Assembly: GCF_014203555.1 (NCBI RefSeq)
Contig: NZ_JACHJH010000001.1
Coordinates: forward strand, 730,013 to 794,012
Direction: 5' to 3'
Origin: Streptomyces olivoverticillatus
GTDB lineage: Bacteria > Actinomycetota > Actinomycetes > Streptomycetales > Streptomycetaceae
DNA: 64,000 nt
Both the position numbers and the translations under genes were made by a program. Positions 33,374 through 41,773 of this stretch are shown here, one piece after another. The notes under the pieces are model-generated. The model was not told the origin of the DNA, did no database searches, and saw nothing but the letters and a program-made list of their open reading frames with translations. Every line of letters begins with the position of its first letter. Positions within the stretch are counted from its first letter, which is position 1.

Positions 33374-34129
33374 ATGAAGACGAAGCCGCTGCCGGACCTC
33401 CCCGACCTCATGCCCAAGCCGCTCAATGGCGTCGGCATGGCGGCACTGGTGCTGGCCGTGATGGCTGTGCTGGTCGCCGGCACACTCTGGGGCATTCCCT
33501 TGGCCGGCCTGCTGGGTCTGGCCGCCACGGTCTGCGGCGTGATCGGATGGAGGAAGGTAAGGCAGGGCAAGACAGATGGACGCATCCCGGCACTCGTCGG
33601 TCTCATTCTGGGCGCGCCCACGGCAGCTGTCTGCCTCGGCCTGACGGTGTGGTTCATCGACGCGATGTCTCACGTCAACGACAGGCCCGAGGATCTGGTC
33701 TCGAAGGGCGGCGCGTACGAGGCTCCGCTGAGCCCGGGTGAAACGGCGCGCTACCGGGACGGTGTGAAAGTGACGGTGGGCACGGCCCGTCGCATCCCGA
33801 ACCTCCCTGGCGACCTGGCCCTGGTGAAAGGCGAGGTGACGTACGAGTTCACGGTGACGTACGTCAATGATCAGAAGAAGTCCGTTCAGCTGGCTTGGAA
33901 CGGCATCAGTAGCAAAGAGAAGATCACGCCGGGCGATCTCACCCCCGACGGCCCCATGAGCCCGGAGTGGGACCGCCATCACCCCTGGTTCCCGGACGAG
34001 CTTGCGCCCCACCAGAAGGTGACGGTGAAGATGCACATCAACGCCCCACCGGACTCGACCGCCCTGGACTTCACCTGCACCCCGGCGGACTACCGGTCCG
34101 AAGCCCACTGGCTGTTGCCGCTCCGTTAA
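33374..34129 (+). CDS. Two-TM membrane protein with an extracytoplasmic beta domain (DUF4190/DUF4352 type)
   Basis: 251 residues from ATG 33374. A Pro-rich cytoplasmic N-terminus (~17 residues) leads into two hydrophobic segments (about 20-55 and 72-95) with a short basic loop GWRKVRQGKTDGRIP between them, the DUF4190 pattern. The rest (about 110-251) is beta-rich: GETARYRDGVKVTVGTARRI, VKGEVTYEFTVTYVNDQKK, LAPHQKVTVKMHINAPPDS, resembling DUF4352 immunoglobulin-like domains. The catalytic role, if any, is unknown. It stands alone before the WXG-mycosin locus and might serve it at the membrane. Confidence 0.7.
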   Translation: MKTKPLPDLPDLMPKPLNGVGMAALVLAVMAVLVAGTLWGIPLAGLLGLAATVCGVIGWRKVRQGKTDGRIPALVGLILGAPTAAVCLGLTVWFIDAMSHVNDRPEDLVSKGGAYEAPLSPGETARYRDGVKVTVGTARRIPNLPGDLALVKGEVTYEFTVTYVNDQKKSVQLAWNGISSKEKITPGDLTPDGPMSPEWDRHHPWFPDELAPHQKVTVKMHINAPPDSTALDFTCTPADYRSEAHWLLPLR

Positions 34130-34276
34130 GGACGCCGATCCGTCTCCATGCGCTCGGCAGGTGACCTGTCTCCGTCAAGCGTGTCGCGGGGGAACTGGGC
34201 GATGTGTGTCATGGGCAGTTAGTAGCCTTAGCCCGGGGGCAACGCATGGGACTGAGCCAGTCGGGAGGGGACAAGC

Positions 34277-34696
34277 GTGGGTACGGGTGGGGGCGCGGGC
34301 GACAAGCTGTACGCGGAGCTGCAGTCGCTCAAGATCTTCAAGGGGCGGGTCGATGAGGTCCTGACGGAGCTGGGTGACTCCGAGGCGGCGCCGTCACGAG
34401 TCTCCGAGGCTCGGCTGGAGGCCGGCCTCATGGGCGTGAACTTCGCCGAGGTCAACTCTCTCCACAGCGCGTACAACAACGTTCACTCACAGCTGGAGAC
34501 TCTTTCCCAGCTCCTGAGCGACATGATCGAAGCGCTGGGCACGGCGGTCCACGGTGCCCGGGTGGGCTACGAGAACATCGACATCGAGGTCAAGGAACGC
34601 ATGTGGGCGGTGCAGCGCCGTACGCAGGAGCTCTTCGGATCGCCCAGCGACTCGCACACCCAGCGCTGCAACCGCAGTAGCCAGGTGGAGTTCTGA
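34277..34696 (+). CDS. WXG100-like helical protein
   Basis: 139 residues from GTG 34277 with GGGAGGGG upstream. After a Gly-rich start the protein is an extended helical hairpin (about 12-125: LYAELQSLKIFKGRVDEVL, NFAEVNSLHSAYNNVHSQLE, LLSDMIEALGTAVHGARVGYENID), as in ESX/WXG100-family partners, though without W-x-G. It overlaps the next gene by one base at TGATG. It likely pairs with the WXG protein encoded next for export through a type VII system encoded elsewhere. Confidence 0.7.
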   Translation: MGTGGGAGDKLYAELQSLKIFKGRVDEVLTELGDSEAAPSRVSEARLEAGLMGVNFAEVNSLHSAYNNVHSQLETLSQLLSDMIEALGTAVHGARVGYENIDIEVKERMWAVQRRTQELFGSPSDSHTQRCNRSSQVEF

Positions 34697-36330
34697 TGGC
34701 CACGCCTTGGGGGCCTGCGAGCCCGTCCAACAACCCTGTCAGCCCTCTCATCAATCCGCTGCCGGCCAGCGGGCTGTTCACCAACTCGAACTTCGAGTCG
34801 ATGTCGCATGAGCAGCTACGCGCCATGGTCGAGCACGCGGACCCCGAAAAGGCGGCTGTCCTGGGGCTCAAGCTCAATGCGGCCGACGCCGCTCTGACCA
34901 AGGCTGCTGAGGCCCTCAGGGTCCACATGGGCCAGGTCGAGTGGGAGGGTGAAGGCGGCGAGGCATTCCGCACATGGAGCGCTGACTTCGTCAACGCCAT
35001 CCTGCGCGTGGGCAAGCTCAGTGGTACGGCTGGTGAGTGGATGGGCCACGCCGTTCAGACGCTGCACGAAGTCCACGGGCAGATGCCCGAGGTGTCCTCT
35101 TCGGCGCGCGCCACGCTCGACGCCTACCTCAACAATCACAAGGGGCAGGTGGGAGCTGTTGCTCCGCCGCTGCAAGGTGACCAGAGCGGCAGCACGCTGC
35201 AGAGCGGTGGCCCTACGCAGAAGCAGGCGTACGAGGCCCAGCAGCAGCTGGAGACGGATCGCACCCGTGCAGCACAGCTCATGAAGAAGCTTGCCGAGTC
35301 GTATTCTTGGTCGGCGCACAACATTGGGGTGGCGGAGCGGCCTACGCTCAAGGCGCTGCCGGGTCAGATTGTGGCACCGGATCCCCGTAATCCCGTCGAT
35401 GGCTCTGGGTACATTCAGCCAGCCGGGAGCAGCAGCCCTCAGGCCGATACCAGCAACGGCGGTTCGAGCGCTGCTACAGCGAGTCCAGCCGAGTCCGGCC
35501 GTGACCACGAGGCAGGAAGACTGGTTCCGCTGGCCGAGGACCGTGGTGAAGCACTGCCCAGACGGAGGGCTGGCACTGAGATCGACAGCGCCACTCCGCT
35601 GCCGACACTTCCTTCCAATCCGCCCGCAAGTCACGTGAGTGACCCGTCTGGCAGTGGGAGGGTTAATGGTCAGGTGCCACTGCCGACATTTCCCGTGCCG
35701 CCCCTGGGGGGATCCGGGGCAACCAAGGTCACACCGCCGACCGCCGGCCGTCGGGTAAACCCGCCGACTTCCCCGTCCATTCCGACGAGGCAGGGGATTG
35801 GTGCAGCACGGCCTGGCCCAGCAATACCTCAAGCACCCGACCCGGGCATTGTCGGCGGGCGCCCGGCTCCTCCCCAGTCGGAACGACCTGCCGGTCAGAT
35901 TCCGCGTGGCACAGTCATTGGCGAAGATCCAGGCCGAGGTCAAGCCCAAGGACGTCTACCAATGGGGTCCGGGCCTGCTTTCGGCAGCTCGGCCGGTCCG
36001 GGAGGCAGCAGGTCAGGCACAGGTAGCGGACGGCGTTTGGTCAGCGAGCCCGGCGGGGTTGTCGGAGGCCGGACTATGCAGCGCCCTGGTGCGTCCGACG
36101 ACAGACCCTTCACCCCTGGTGGAACGGGATTGGTTCGGAACCGCCCCACGTCTGGCAGTGACTTGCTCAGGCAAGGCGGCATGCAGCCACAAGCGTTTCC
36201 AGTACCACCGTCTGGCGGCAGTTCATCCTCTCGGCGCGGGCGTGGTGGCCAGCGGCCCGACTACCTAGTTGAAGACGAGGAGACTTGGTCGCAGGGCAGC
36301 GGACGAGTGGTACCAGGAGTCATCGACTGA
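34696..36330 (+). CDS. WXG100-domain type VII secretion substrate with Pro/Gly-rich tail
   Basis: 544 residues from ATG 34696. A WXG helical hairpin covers about 35-200, with W-E-G at residues 83-85 (QVEWEGEGGEAF). From ~220 on it is a long disordered Pro/Gly/Ser region, and it closes with RPDYLVEDEETW and VVPGVID. I recall this C-terminal motif in Streptomyces WXG proteins that lie just before mycosin genes; it may be the secretion or processing signal. The mycosin gene follows after 27 bp. Likely surface or secreted; no enzymatic domain is visible. Confidence 0.8.
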   Translation: MATPWGPASPSNNPVSPLINPLPASGLFTNSNFESMSHEQLRAMVEHADPEKAAVLGLKLNAADAALTKAAEALRVHMGQVEWEGEGGEAFRTWSADFVNAILRVGKLSGTAGEWMGHAVQTLHEVHGQMPEVSSSARATLDAYLNNHKGQVGAVAPPLQGDQSGSTLQSGGPTQKQAYEAQQQLETDRTRAAQLMKKLAESYSWSAHNIGVAERPTLKALPGQIVAPDPRNPVDGSGYIQPAGSSSPQADTSNGGSSAATASPAESGRDHEAGRLVPLAEDRGEALPRRRAGTEIDSATPLPTLPSNPPASHVSDPSGSGRVNGQVPLPTFPVPPLGGSGATKVTPPTAGRRVNPPTSPSIPTRQGIGAARPGPAIPQAPDPGIVGGRPAPPQSERPAGQIPRGTVIGEDPGRGQAQGRLPMGSGPAFGSSAGPGGSRSGTGSGRRLVSEPGGVVGGRTMQRPGASDDRPFTPGGTGLVRNRPTSGSDLLRQGGMQPQAFPVPPSGGSSSSRRGRGGQRPDYLVEDEETWSQGSGRVVPGVID

Positions 36331-36357
36331 AATCCCAACGTCTAGAAGGAATACGGC

Positions 36358-37548
36358 ATGCATAGCAGTACCCGCCGTAGGTTCGGTCGGTGGACCAGTG
36401 TCATTACTGCCGCTGCAAGCGTGGTCGTAATCACCTCGTCGGTCACGCCCGCTCAGGCAGATACGATCCGCTCTCGGCAATGGCATCTCGACGTGATGCA
36501 GGCAGACGCAATGTGGAAGATCAGCACCGGTCAGGGCATCACCGTCGCAGTAATCGACACGGGGGTGGACACGTCGCTGGCAGACCTTCAAGGTCAGGTA
36601 CTTGAAGGGCGAGACTTCTCGCACCAGGCTGGTGGTGCACATGCCGATGCCTTCAATCACGGCACGAAGATGGCAACACTTATCGCTGGCACCGGAAAGC
36701 GGGCCGACGGAAATGGCGCATTTGGTCTCGCACCAGGAGCCAAGATTCTCCCCCTACGAGTGGCTGACGGCTCTGTGGCCAGGAACCAAGCCGAAGGATC
36801 GCAGGAATTTACGGCAACCCTGAGTGATGCGATCCGATATGCGGCTGACACTGACGCAAAGATCCTCAACATCTCACTGGCAAACCCAGAGGAAAGCGAA
36901 CAGGTCTCAACCGCGGTCCAATATGCACTGAAGAAGGGCAAACTTATCTTCGCAGGTGCCGGAAATAGCGGAGAAGAGGGGAACCCGGTTGAGTACCCGG
37001 CGGCACTGCCTGGGGTCGTAGGCGTTGCAGCAGTCGATCGAACTGGCGCAGCGACCAAGGAATCAGAACGAGGCCCTCAAGTGGACCTCGCTGCACCTGG
37101 CGACGAAATTGTCACCTCCTGCGCAGGCGGCACCCAGCTCTGCAAAAGTCACGGCACCAGTGACGCCACCGCCCTCACCTCCGCCTCCGCCGCCCTCGTC
37201 TGGTCCGTGCACCCCACCTGGACCGCCAACCAAGTGCTTCGCGTTCTCATCAACACCGCCGGTGGGCCGAAGAGTGGCGAAAAGCGCAGCGACACCGTCG
37301 GGTACGGCGTGGTCCGGCCGCGTATCGCCCTGCAGAATCCTGGGGATCCTGGTCCCCCGGATGTGAACCCACTTGCGGAGTCCGACGGTTCCTCGTCAAG
37401 GCTGAGAGGCGACAGCGCATCCAAGGCAACCAAACACCACGATTCCAGCCTGTTTTCGCAACGCAACGTACTCGTAGCCGGTGCCGGTGCAGCGGTGGTT
37501 CTGACCATCGTCGGCGGGGTGCTGTTCGCTCGGCGGCGGAGGGCCTGA
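36358..37548 (+). CDS. mycP: Type VII secretion-associated serine protease (mycosin)
   Basis: Membrane-anchored subtilisin (S8) that processes type VII substrates outside the cytoplasm. 396 residues. Signal peptide ~1-35 ending in TPAQA-D; the catalytic triad is in VIDTGVDTS (Asp), FNHGTKMATLIAG (His) and KSHGTSDATALTSA (Ser). The oxyanion Asn is in FAGAGNSGEEG. A C-terminal linker leads to a membrane segment (NVLVAGAGAAVVLTIVGGVLF) and a basic stop RRRR. The length is normal. GC in the first two-thirds is lower than in neighbours. It forms an operon with the WXG pair; the membrane core proteins EccB-E and the EccC ATPase are not in the window. Confidence 0.93.
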   Translation: MHSSTRRRFGRWTSVITAAASVVVITSSVTPAQADTIRSRQWHLDVMQADAMWKISTGQGITVAVIDTGVDTSLADLQGQVLEGRDFSHQAGGAHADAFNHGTKMATLIAGTGKRADGNGAFGLAPGAKILPLRVADGSVARNQAEGSQEFTATLSDAIRYAADTDAKILNISLANPEESEQVSTAVQYALKKGKLIFAGAGNSGEEGNPVEYPAALPGVVGVAAVDRTGAATKESERGPQVDLAAPGDEIVTSCAGGTQLCKSHGTSDATALTSASAALVWSVHPTWTANQVLRVLINTAGGPKSGEKRSDTVGYGVVRPRIALQNPGDPGPPDVNPLAESDGSSSRLRGDSASKATKHHDSSLFSQRNVLVAGAGAAVVLTIVGGVLFARRRRA

Positions 37549-37590
37549 CCAGCCAAGAGTGCCGCATCCCCGCCGACATAGAGTTTCCCC

Positions 37591-38769
37591 ATGGAGATAC
37601 CGAAGCCGCCACCGTTTCCACCGTGGCAGGCGCCTACCGATGTCGAGCATCGGCTGTACGAGGCGAAGATGCGCGGCGACTGGGCCTCGTACTTTGACGT
37701 CCTCGCTGACGCGCATCTCTATCACGCGATGCCTCGAGGCTTCGCGGAAGCCAATCCCGGGTACGTTACTCGAACCCCATACTGGCAGCGCCAGGCTGGC
37801 AGGCTTTGCTATACCTTTCTGACCGACGGCATGCTGCCCCCACCAGTGTCCGACCCGGTCTTTTTCCGGACCGACCTCGCCGCGACCGCTGACAAGTGGG
37901 CCGACCCCGCCGCTTGGCTGGCCATCAATCCCGGCTCTCCATGCGAGGCCTACTTTCCTGCCCGCCCCCAAGACCGGTTCATGTGGCAGCAGCATGCCCA
38001 AAGGGTGTCGCATGACTGCTCGGGGGCACTACGCACACTGTGGGTGGGCGGTCCGCTGCATGGACTCGTTGCCCACGGACTGGCCTGTGGTGCATTGCTG
38101 TGCGTCAGCAATGGCTCGCTGTGGAACGCCATGGGCTGGCACGGCACGGGGTTTCCCCGCGAACGGGAGCGCCTACAGGAGTGGTGGGGCATCGCCTCAC
38201 GTGCGGACTGGCTGGAGGCGATAGAGGGTCTTTTGCAGACGAACGTCTCTCAGTCTGCCTGGGAGTTCGTACTCCAGGTGCGGCGGGCCATTGCGCGGGA
38301 GTACGGAGGCATGGTCGAGCCGTCACACTGGCGCGAGGTGATCGAGCGCGTGGTTCGCCACCGTGAAGGCGAGAAGGACGCCGGTGCCGAAGTCGGCAGA
38401 CTACACAAACTCGTTGGCCGAATAGCGCGCTACGAAGCGCGGTTCCGCGCCGACGGACTTCTTGGGGAAAGCAAGCAGGTGCGCTCGGTCGCAGCCTGGC
38501 ATCTCGGCCGGGCATCGAAGATGGCGCGTTGGGGTTTGGGAGCCCGCTATTGCGACCCGGCCGAGGCTCAGAACGCTGTGGTCCGGGCCGGGCGGGCCGC
38601 CCAGGTCAGCTACTCCTCATGGGAGGACTTCTCCGCTGGCTATATCCTCGGCCGCTGCCTCCACTTCGATGAGGAGGAGTTCGGCGGCTGGTACCAAGAC
38701 ATGCTCGAAGCCCATCGGATCCTGGTCACTGATCCCAGTAGTCCATGGCTCAACCTGCCTTTCAAGTAG
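37591..38769 (+). CDS. DUF1266-type protein
   Basis: 392 residues from ATG 37591. The N-terminal ~110 residues look SseB-like (RGDWASYFDVLADAHLYHAMPRG, WLAINPGSPCEAYFPA). The C-terminal part (about 165-385) is DUF1266-like: NAMGWHGTGFP, LQEWWGIASRADWLEAIEGLL, RCLHFDEEEFGGWYQDMLEAHRIL. Trp-rich helices with spaced acidic residues dominate; no enzyme motif is seen. Such SseB-DUF1266 proteins often flank type VII and polymorphic toxin genes in Streptomyces, and an immunity or regulatory role is possible. It ends 38 bp before a SUKH protein. Confidence 0.7.
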   Translation: MEIPKPPPFPPWQAPTDVEHRLYEAKMRGDWASYFDVLADAHLYHAMPRGFAEANPGYVTRTPYWQRQAGRLCYTFLTDGMLPPPVSDPVFFRTDLAATADKWADPAAWLAINPGSPCEAYFPARPQDRFMWQQHAQRVSHDCSGALRTLWVGGPLHGLVAHGLACGALLCVSNGSLWNAMGWHGTGFPRERERLQEWWGIASRADWLEAIEGLLQTNVSQSAWEFVLQVRRAIAREYGGMVEPSHWREVIERVVRHREGEKDAGAEVGRLHKLVGRIARYEARFRADGLLGESKQVRSVAAWHLGRASKMARWGLGARYCDPAEAQNAVVRAGRAAQVSYSSWEDFSAGYILGRCLHFDEEEFGGWYQDMLEAHRILVTDPSSPWLNLPFK

Positions 38770-38807
38770 GCGTTTCATCCCGCTCGCTCACACAACCAGG
38801 ACCCCCA

Positions 38808-39452
38808 ATGCTCACTCACCCCGACATCGATGCGCTCGCTCGGATCCTTCCGACCGAGTTCGGCAGGGATGAGGAGCTCGACTGGGGCGCCGTCGAGGTC
38901 GAGTTGGGTATGCGGCTGCCCAGCGACTATCGCGCGTTCATGGGCCTCTACGGCTGCGGTGCCATCTACGAGCTCGGGATCTTGCGGCCCGTCCTCTACA
39001 AGAAGCAACGTGTGCAGTGGATAGCCACCTTCGCCGATGAGACGCCCACCATGCAGGAGATGTGGGACATGGACCGGGGTGGTGAGGTGGTCGGTAGCCC
39101 GCTCACAGCTGAGGCCGTGCTCGCTTGGGGTACCGGTTGCAATGGGAGTCTGCTGGGATGGCTGAGGGACGGGAGCGATCCCGATCAGTGGCCTGTCATC
39201 GTGTGGGCTGTGGACGGGGATCCGAACTGGCGGCTCTACCGGTGTGGCATGGCGGAGTTCCTACGGCGGTTGATGCTCGCCGAGATCGATGAGAATCCGC
39301 TCAGCGACGACAGCCTCTGGGGCCGTGTCCGGCCGTTCGTCCACTGGCGTGAGCAGCAACGGCGGTACTTTGCCGGGCTCGACACCAGTACCGGGGAGCC
39401 CTGTCCCTACGCCGACATGTATCCGCCCGACCCCAACGACTTTGTGGAGTAA
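38808..39452 (+). CDS. SUKH (SMI1/KNR4) family protein, likely immunity type
   Basis: 214 residues from ATG 38808 (CAGGA upstream). The SUKH signature is clear: WGAVEVELGMRLPSDYRAFMGLYGCGAIYELGIL, with LPxDYRxFxxxYGxG, then SPLTAEAVLAWGTGCNGSLLGWLRDG and PVIVWAVDGDPNWRLY. The C-terminal ~50 residues end HWREQQRRYF. SUKH proteins are the commonest broad-spectrum immunity proteins to bacterial toxins, especially nucleases. No toxin gene directly precedes it here, so it looks like an orphan immunity gene in the same defence-rich stretch as the RHS and WXG loci. Confidence 0.82.
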   Translation: MLTHPDIDALARILPTEFGRDEELDWGAVEVELGMRLPSDYRAFMGLYGCGAIYELGILRPVLYKKQRVQWIATFADETPTMQEMWDMDRGGEVVGSPLTAEAVLAWGTGCNGSLLGWLRDGSDPDQWPVIVWAVDGDPNWRLYRCGMAEFLRRLMLAEIDENPLSDDSLWGRVRPFVHWREQQRRYFAGLDTSTGEPCPYADMYPPDPNDFVE

Positions 39453-39459
39453 CCGAGTC

Positions 39460-39487
39460 GCGGGGCCACGGAAATCCGTGGCCCCGC
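39460..39487. terminator. Bidirectional terminator between SUKH and SH3 genes
   Basis: GCGGGGCCACGG and CCGTGGCCCCGC, a perfect 12-bp stem with a 4-base loop, fills the 43-bp gap between two convergent genes. Confidence 0.85.
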
Positions 39488-39495
39488 CTCAGTGT

Positions 39496-39807
39496 TTACC
39501 AGCTCCAGTAGCCGTGCGAGATCCAGCCGGACGTGCCCGTGTTCACGTCGTAGATCTTGTCCCACTGGCCGTCGGCCGAGACGTCCCGGTGGGCCAGGCG
39601 GTGGTCGCTGTAGCAAAGGCCGACCACCGAGCTGGAGGTGCTGGCCGCCGCGCGGATGCGGACTCCCTCACCCGTGCAGTGGCCGTAGACGTCGTCGGCG
39701 TACGCCGGGGCCGCCAGGGCCCCCGCGCCGATCGCCGCGGCCACCAGCACTCCGGCCACGGCAGCTGTGCGCTTGCCCACGCTCTTCCCCCGAATTGCAG
39801 AACTCAC
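39496..39807 (-). CDS. Secreted small SH3-like (SH3b) protein
   Basis: 103 residues from GTG 39807, preceded by GAGGAG. Basic start (SVGKR), hydrophobic segment, and signal-peptidase site after APAYA. The mature part (~65 residues) is a single SH3b domain: GEGVRIRAAASTSSSVVGLCYSDHR, then WDKIYDVNTGTSGWISHGY. Two Cys could form a disulphide. Such proteins are common secreted proteins in Streptomyces; wall or peptide binding is the usual proposal. Its start overlaps the stop of the next-upstream small Cys ORF by four bases. Confidence 0.85.
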   Translation of the reverse strand: MSSAIRGKSVGKRTAAVAGVLVAAAIGAGALAAPAYADDVYGHCTGEGVRIRAAASTSSSVVGLCYSDHRLAHRDVSADGQWDKIYDVNTGTSGWISHGYWSW

Positions 39808-40076
39808 TTGTTGCTCCTCAAAAACATGGTCCACCGAGTACTTGATCTTGAACCCGGCGGCTGGAATCTACCAGCGTCATGATCATGACCAGTCCGCCCA
39901 TACAGAACCGCGACACCGGCATGACGGACCGGTGACACGGTCAGTCGGCCGACAGCTTCCGGCAGGCCCGGCGGGCGCAGCGCTGCGTAGTCGGTGAAGC
40001 GGCGCGTCCCACACGCCTCGCAGCGGGATTCGCCCGCCCGGTGCCGCCAGTTCGCGCCATGCCGGCAGTCGGTCAC
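39804..40076 (-). CDS. Small Cys protein, second copy of the coupled pair
   Basis: 90 codons from GTG 40076, which overlaps the stop of the ATPase-like gene (GTGA). The first ~40 residues (HRAGESRCEACGTRRFTDYAALRPPGLPEA) match the small protein at 374-544, including CxxC and the Arg-Arg-Phe-Thr motif. After that the reading (GRTGHDHDAGRFQPPGSRSS) has no counterpart, so the real end of the family domain is near residue 42. The stop overlaps the SH3 gene's start. Metal binding via Cys/His is plausible; function unknown. Confidence 0.6.
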   Translation of the reverse strand: MTDCRHGANWRHRAGESRCEACGTRRFTDYAALRPPGLPEAVGRLTVSPVRHAGVAVLYGRTGHDHDAGRFQPPGSRSSTRWTMFLRSNK

Positions 40077-40651
40077 CACAGCTCGCCCCGCATCAGATGC
40101 GCGTGGCGGAAGTGGCTGCGCACCGCGATCGTCGCCTCCACGATGCGGGTCTCTTCGCCCTTTGCCACTGCTCTGCGCCGCGCTGTCTCCAGCTTCTTGC
40201 AGTCCGTGCACCCTACGAGCGACCTCGCCTTGGCCGGTCGTACGCCCAATACGAACCAGGTCGCCTTGCCCCTGTCTCCACCGCTCTCGCACACCCCCCA
40301 TGCGTCCGCGCTGTGCGCGATCAGCGTCAGGCCCCGGCCCGATTCCGCGTCGGGCGGCCAACTGGCGCCGCGGCGCATCGGCAATCCGGGGGCCTTGTCG
40401 TGTACGAGCACGTGGAGCTGCTGTCGCTGCGTCCACTCCGCGTTGAGCCTCACCGGCGCGTTGCAATGTTGCGCCTGGCAGGCGTTGACCGCGTTCGTGA
40501 CCACCTCCGAGGTCAGTACCAGTGCCGTGTCCGTCAGCTCAGTTCTGTGTGCTGCCGCCAGCAGGCTCCTCACCGCCTCGCGGGCTGCCCTCACCCATGC
40601 GGGGTCCGGCGGGAAGACCAGGGAGCAGTCGGGGGTGGCGGGTGTGTTCAT
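40073..40651 (-). CDS. GHKL-type ATP-binding protein (anti-sigma-kinase-like) fused to the GCxxC tail
   Basis: 192 residues from ATG 40651, preceded by GGGAGGACG. Residues ~5-140 are a HATPase_c_2 domain like RsbW/SpoIIAB: N-box ALVLTSEVVTNAVNAC, then VHDKAPGLPMRRG (Asp-x-Gly-type ATP lid base) and ESGRGLTLIAHSADAWGV. Residues ~145-192 are the GCTDC tail, nearly identical to the tail of the protein at 6-377. It is divergent from a WhiJ-like DUF5753 regulator with a DUF397 gene. This trio of ATPase, DUF5753 regulator and DUF397 recurs around whiJ in Streptomyces. It could bind or phosphorylate a regulator; no direct evidence. Confidence 0.82.
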   Translation of the reverse strand: MNTPATPDCSLVFPPDPAWVRAAREAVRSLLAAAHRTELTDTALVLTSEVVTNAVNACQAQHCNAPVRLNAEWTQRQQLHVLVHDKAPGLPMRRGASWPPDAESGRGLTLIAHSADAWGVCESGGDRGKATWFVLGVRPAKARSLVGCTDCKKLETARRRAVAKGEETRIVEATIAVRSHFRHAHLMRGELW

Positions 40652-40887
40652 GCGCGTCCTCCCGGGGACGGCGAGTGTCCGGGCGCCCGAGGGCGTGTGC
40701 GGTGTCAATGCCAGCCTCAACTGTCTTTGGGACTGGTGCACTTCCGCTCCTCGACGGTACGGGCAGCAGTGACACTGTTCCAACCTTGTCCGCCGAAAGC
40801 CCCCCGCAAGAGTGACGTTCGAACGACCCGGTGGACCGGCATGGCGCCACAGCGAAACACTGCGCCCAAACCCCTTACGGAGGACAC
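40652..40887. promoter_or_regulatory. Divergent promoter region of the WhiJ-like locus
   Basis: 236 bp between the ATPase and DUF5753 genes, on opposite strands. GGAGGACAC (40879-40887) is the ribosome site of the regulator; GGGAGGACG is that of the ATPase. No palindrome long enough to name as operator was found. Confidence 0.45.
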
Positions 40888-41772
40888 ATGCCACCGAGGA
40901 CCACACCAAGCGAACGGCAGCGCCGCCTCGGCGCGGAGTTGCGGAAACTTCGGGTACGCGCACGGATGTCCGGAGACGATGTAGCTGCGCTCTTGGAAGC
41001 CGACCGCTCTCGGGTCAGCCACATCGAAGCCGGTCGTGTCGACGTGCCGCGCAACGGCCTATACAAGTTGCTACGTGCTTACGGCTGCGAGGACGGTCCG
41101 CTCTTCGAAGCGTTGATGGCCATGGCTCATGACCGAGGCAAGGGCTGGTGGGACAGCTACAGGGACACGCTGGCACGCAGGACACTCGACCTTGCAGAGC
41201 TGGAGTCGCGGGCTACCAGCATTCGCGCCCACGAATCCTCGCTGATCCCGGGCATGCTCCAAACCGAGGATTACGCTCGTGCTGTGATCTCTAATATCGA
41301 CCCGGATCATAAACTCGTCGAGCACTGGGTGAAGTTCAGACTCGATCGCCAGCAAGTCCTAGCCGGTTTGCAGAACTACCATGCCGTGATTCCCGAGTCC
41401 GCCCTGCGTATGCGTGTCGGTGACACGAAGATCATGCGCAAGCAGCTGCTCAGGCTTATCGAGATGGCCCGCCTTCCCAACGTGACACTGCAGGTCTTCC
41501 CGTTCGAGATGGGTCCGTACTCAACGTACGCCCGTAGCTTCATCCTCTTCGACGGCCCGACACCTGAGTTGGACACCTTGTACCGTGAGCATCCGACCAA
41601 CGCTGACTTCATTGACGATGGCGACAGCATCACGGACTACGCAAGAATGTTTGAGCGACTCGCTTCCCAGGCTCTCGCCCCGATCGACCCGGAGGCTGCC
41701 CCTGAGCGACAGGAAACCCAGGACTCACTGAGCTTGCTTCAACACGTCTTGTACGAACTGCGACAGGAATGA
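40888..41772 (+). CDS. WhiJ-like XRE-family regulator with DUF5753 domain
   Basis: 294 residues from ATG 40888. N-terminal XRE helix-turn-helix (about 10-70): LGAELRKLRVRARMSGDDVAALLEADRSRVSHIEAGRVDVP. The DUF5753 domain (about 105-285) has RAHESSLIPGMLQTEDYARAVI, then VKFRLDRQQVLAG and FILFDGPTPELDTLYREH. DNA-binding regulator of the family that includes WhiJ, which influences development in S. coelicolor. The DUF397 gene follows after one base; the pair plus the ATPase gene form the classical cluster, in which DUF397 proteins are thought to modulate the regulator. Confidence 0.92.
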   Translation: MPPRTTPSERQRRLGAELRKLRVRARMSGDDVAALLEADRSRVSHIEAGRVDVPRNGLYKLLRAYGCEDGPLFEALMAMAHDRGKGWWDSYRDTLARRTLDLAELESRATSIRAHESSLIPGMLQTEDYARAVISNIDPDHKLVEHWVKFRLDRQQVLAGLQNYHAVIPESALRMRVGDTKIMRKQLLRLIEMARLPNVTLQVFPFEMGPYSTYARSFILFDGPTPELDTLYREHPTNADFIDDGDSITDYARMFERLASQALAPIDPEAAPERQETQDSLSLLQHVLYELRQE

Positions 41773-41773
41773 A

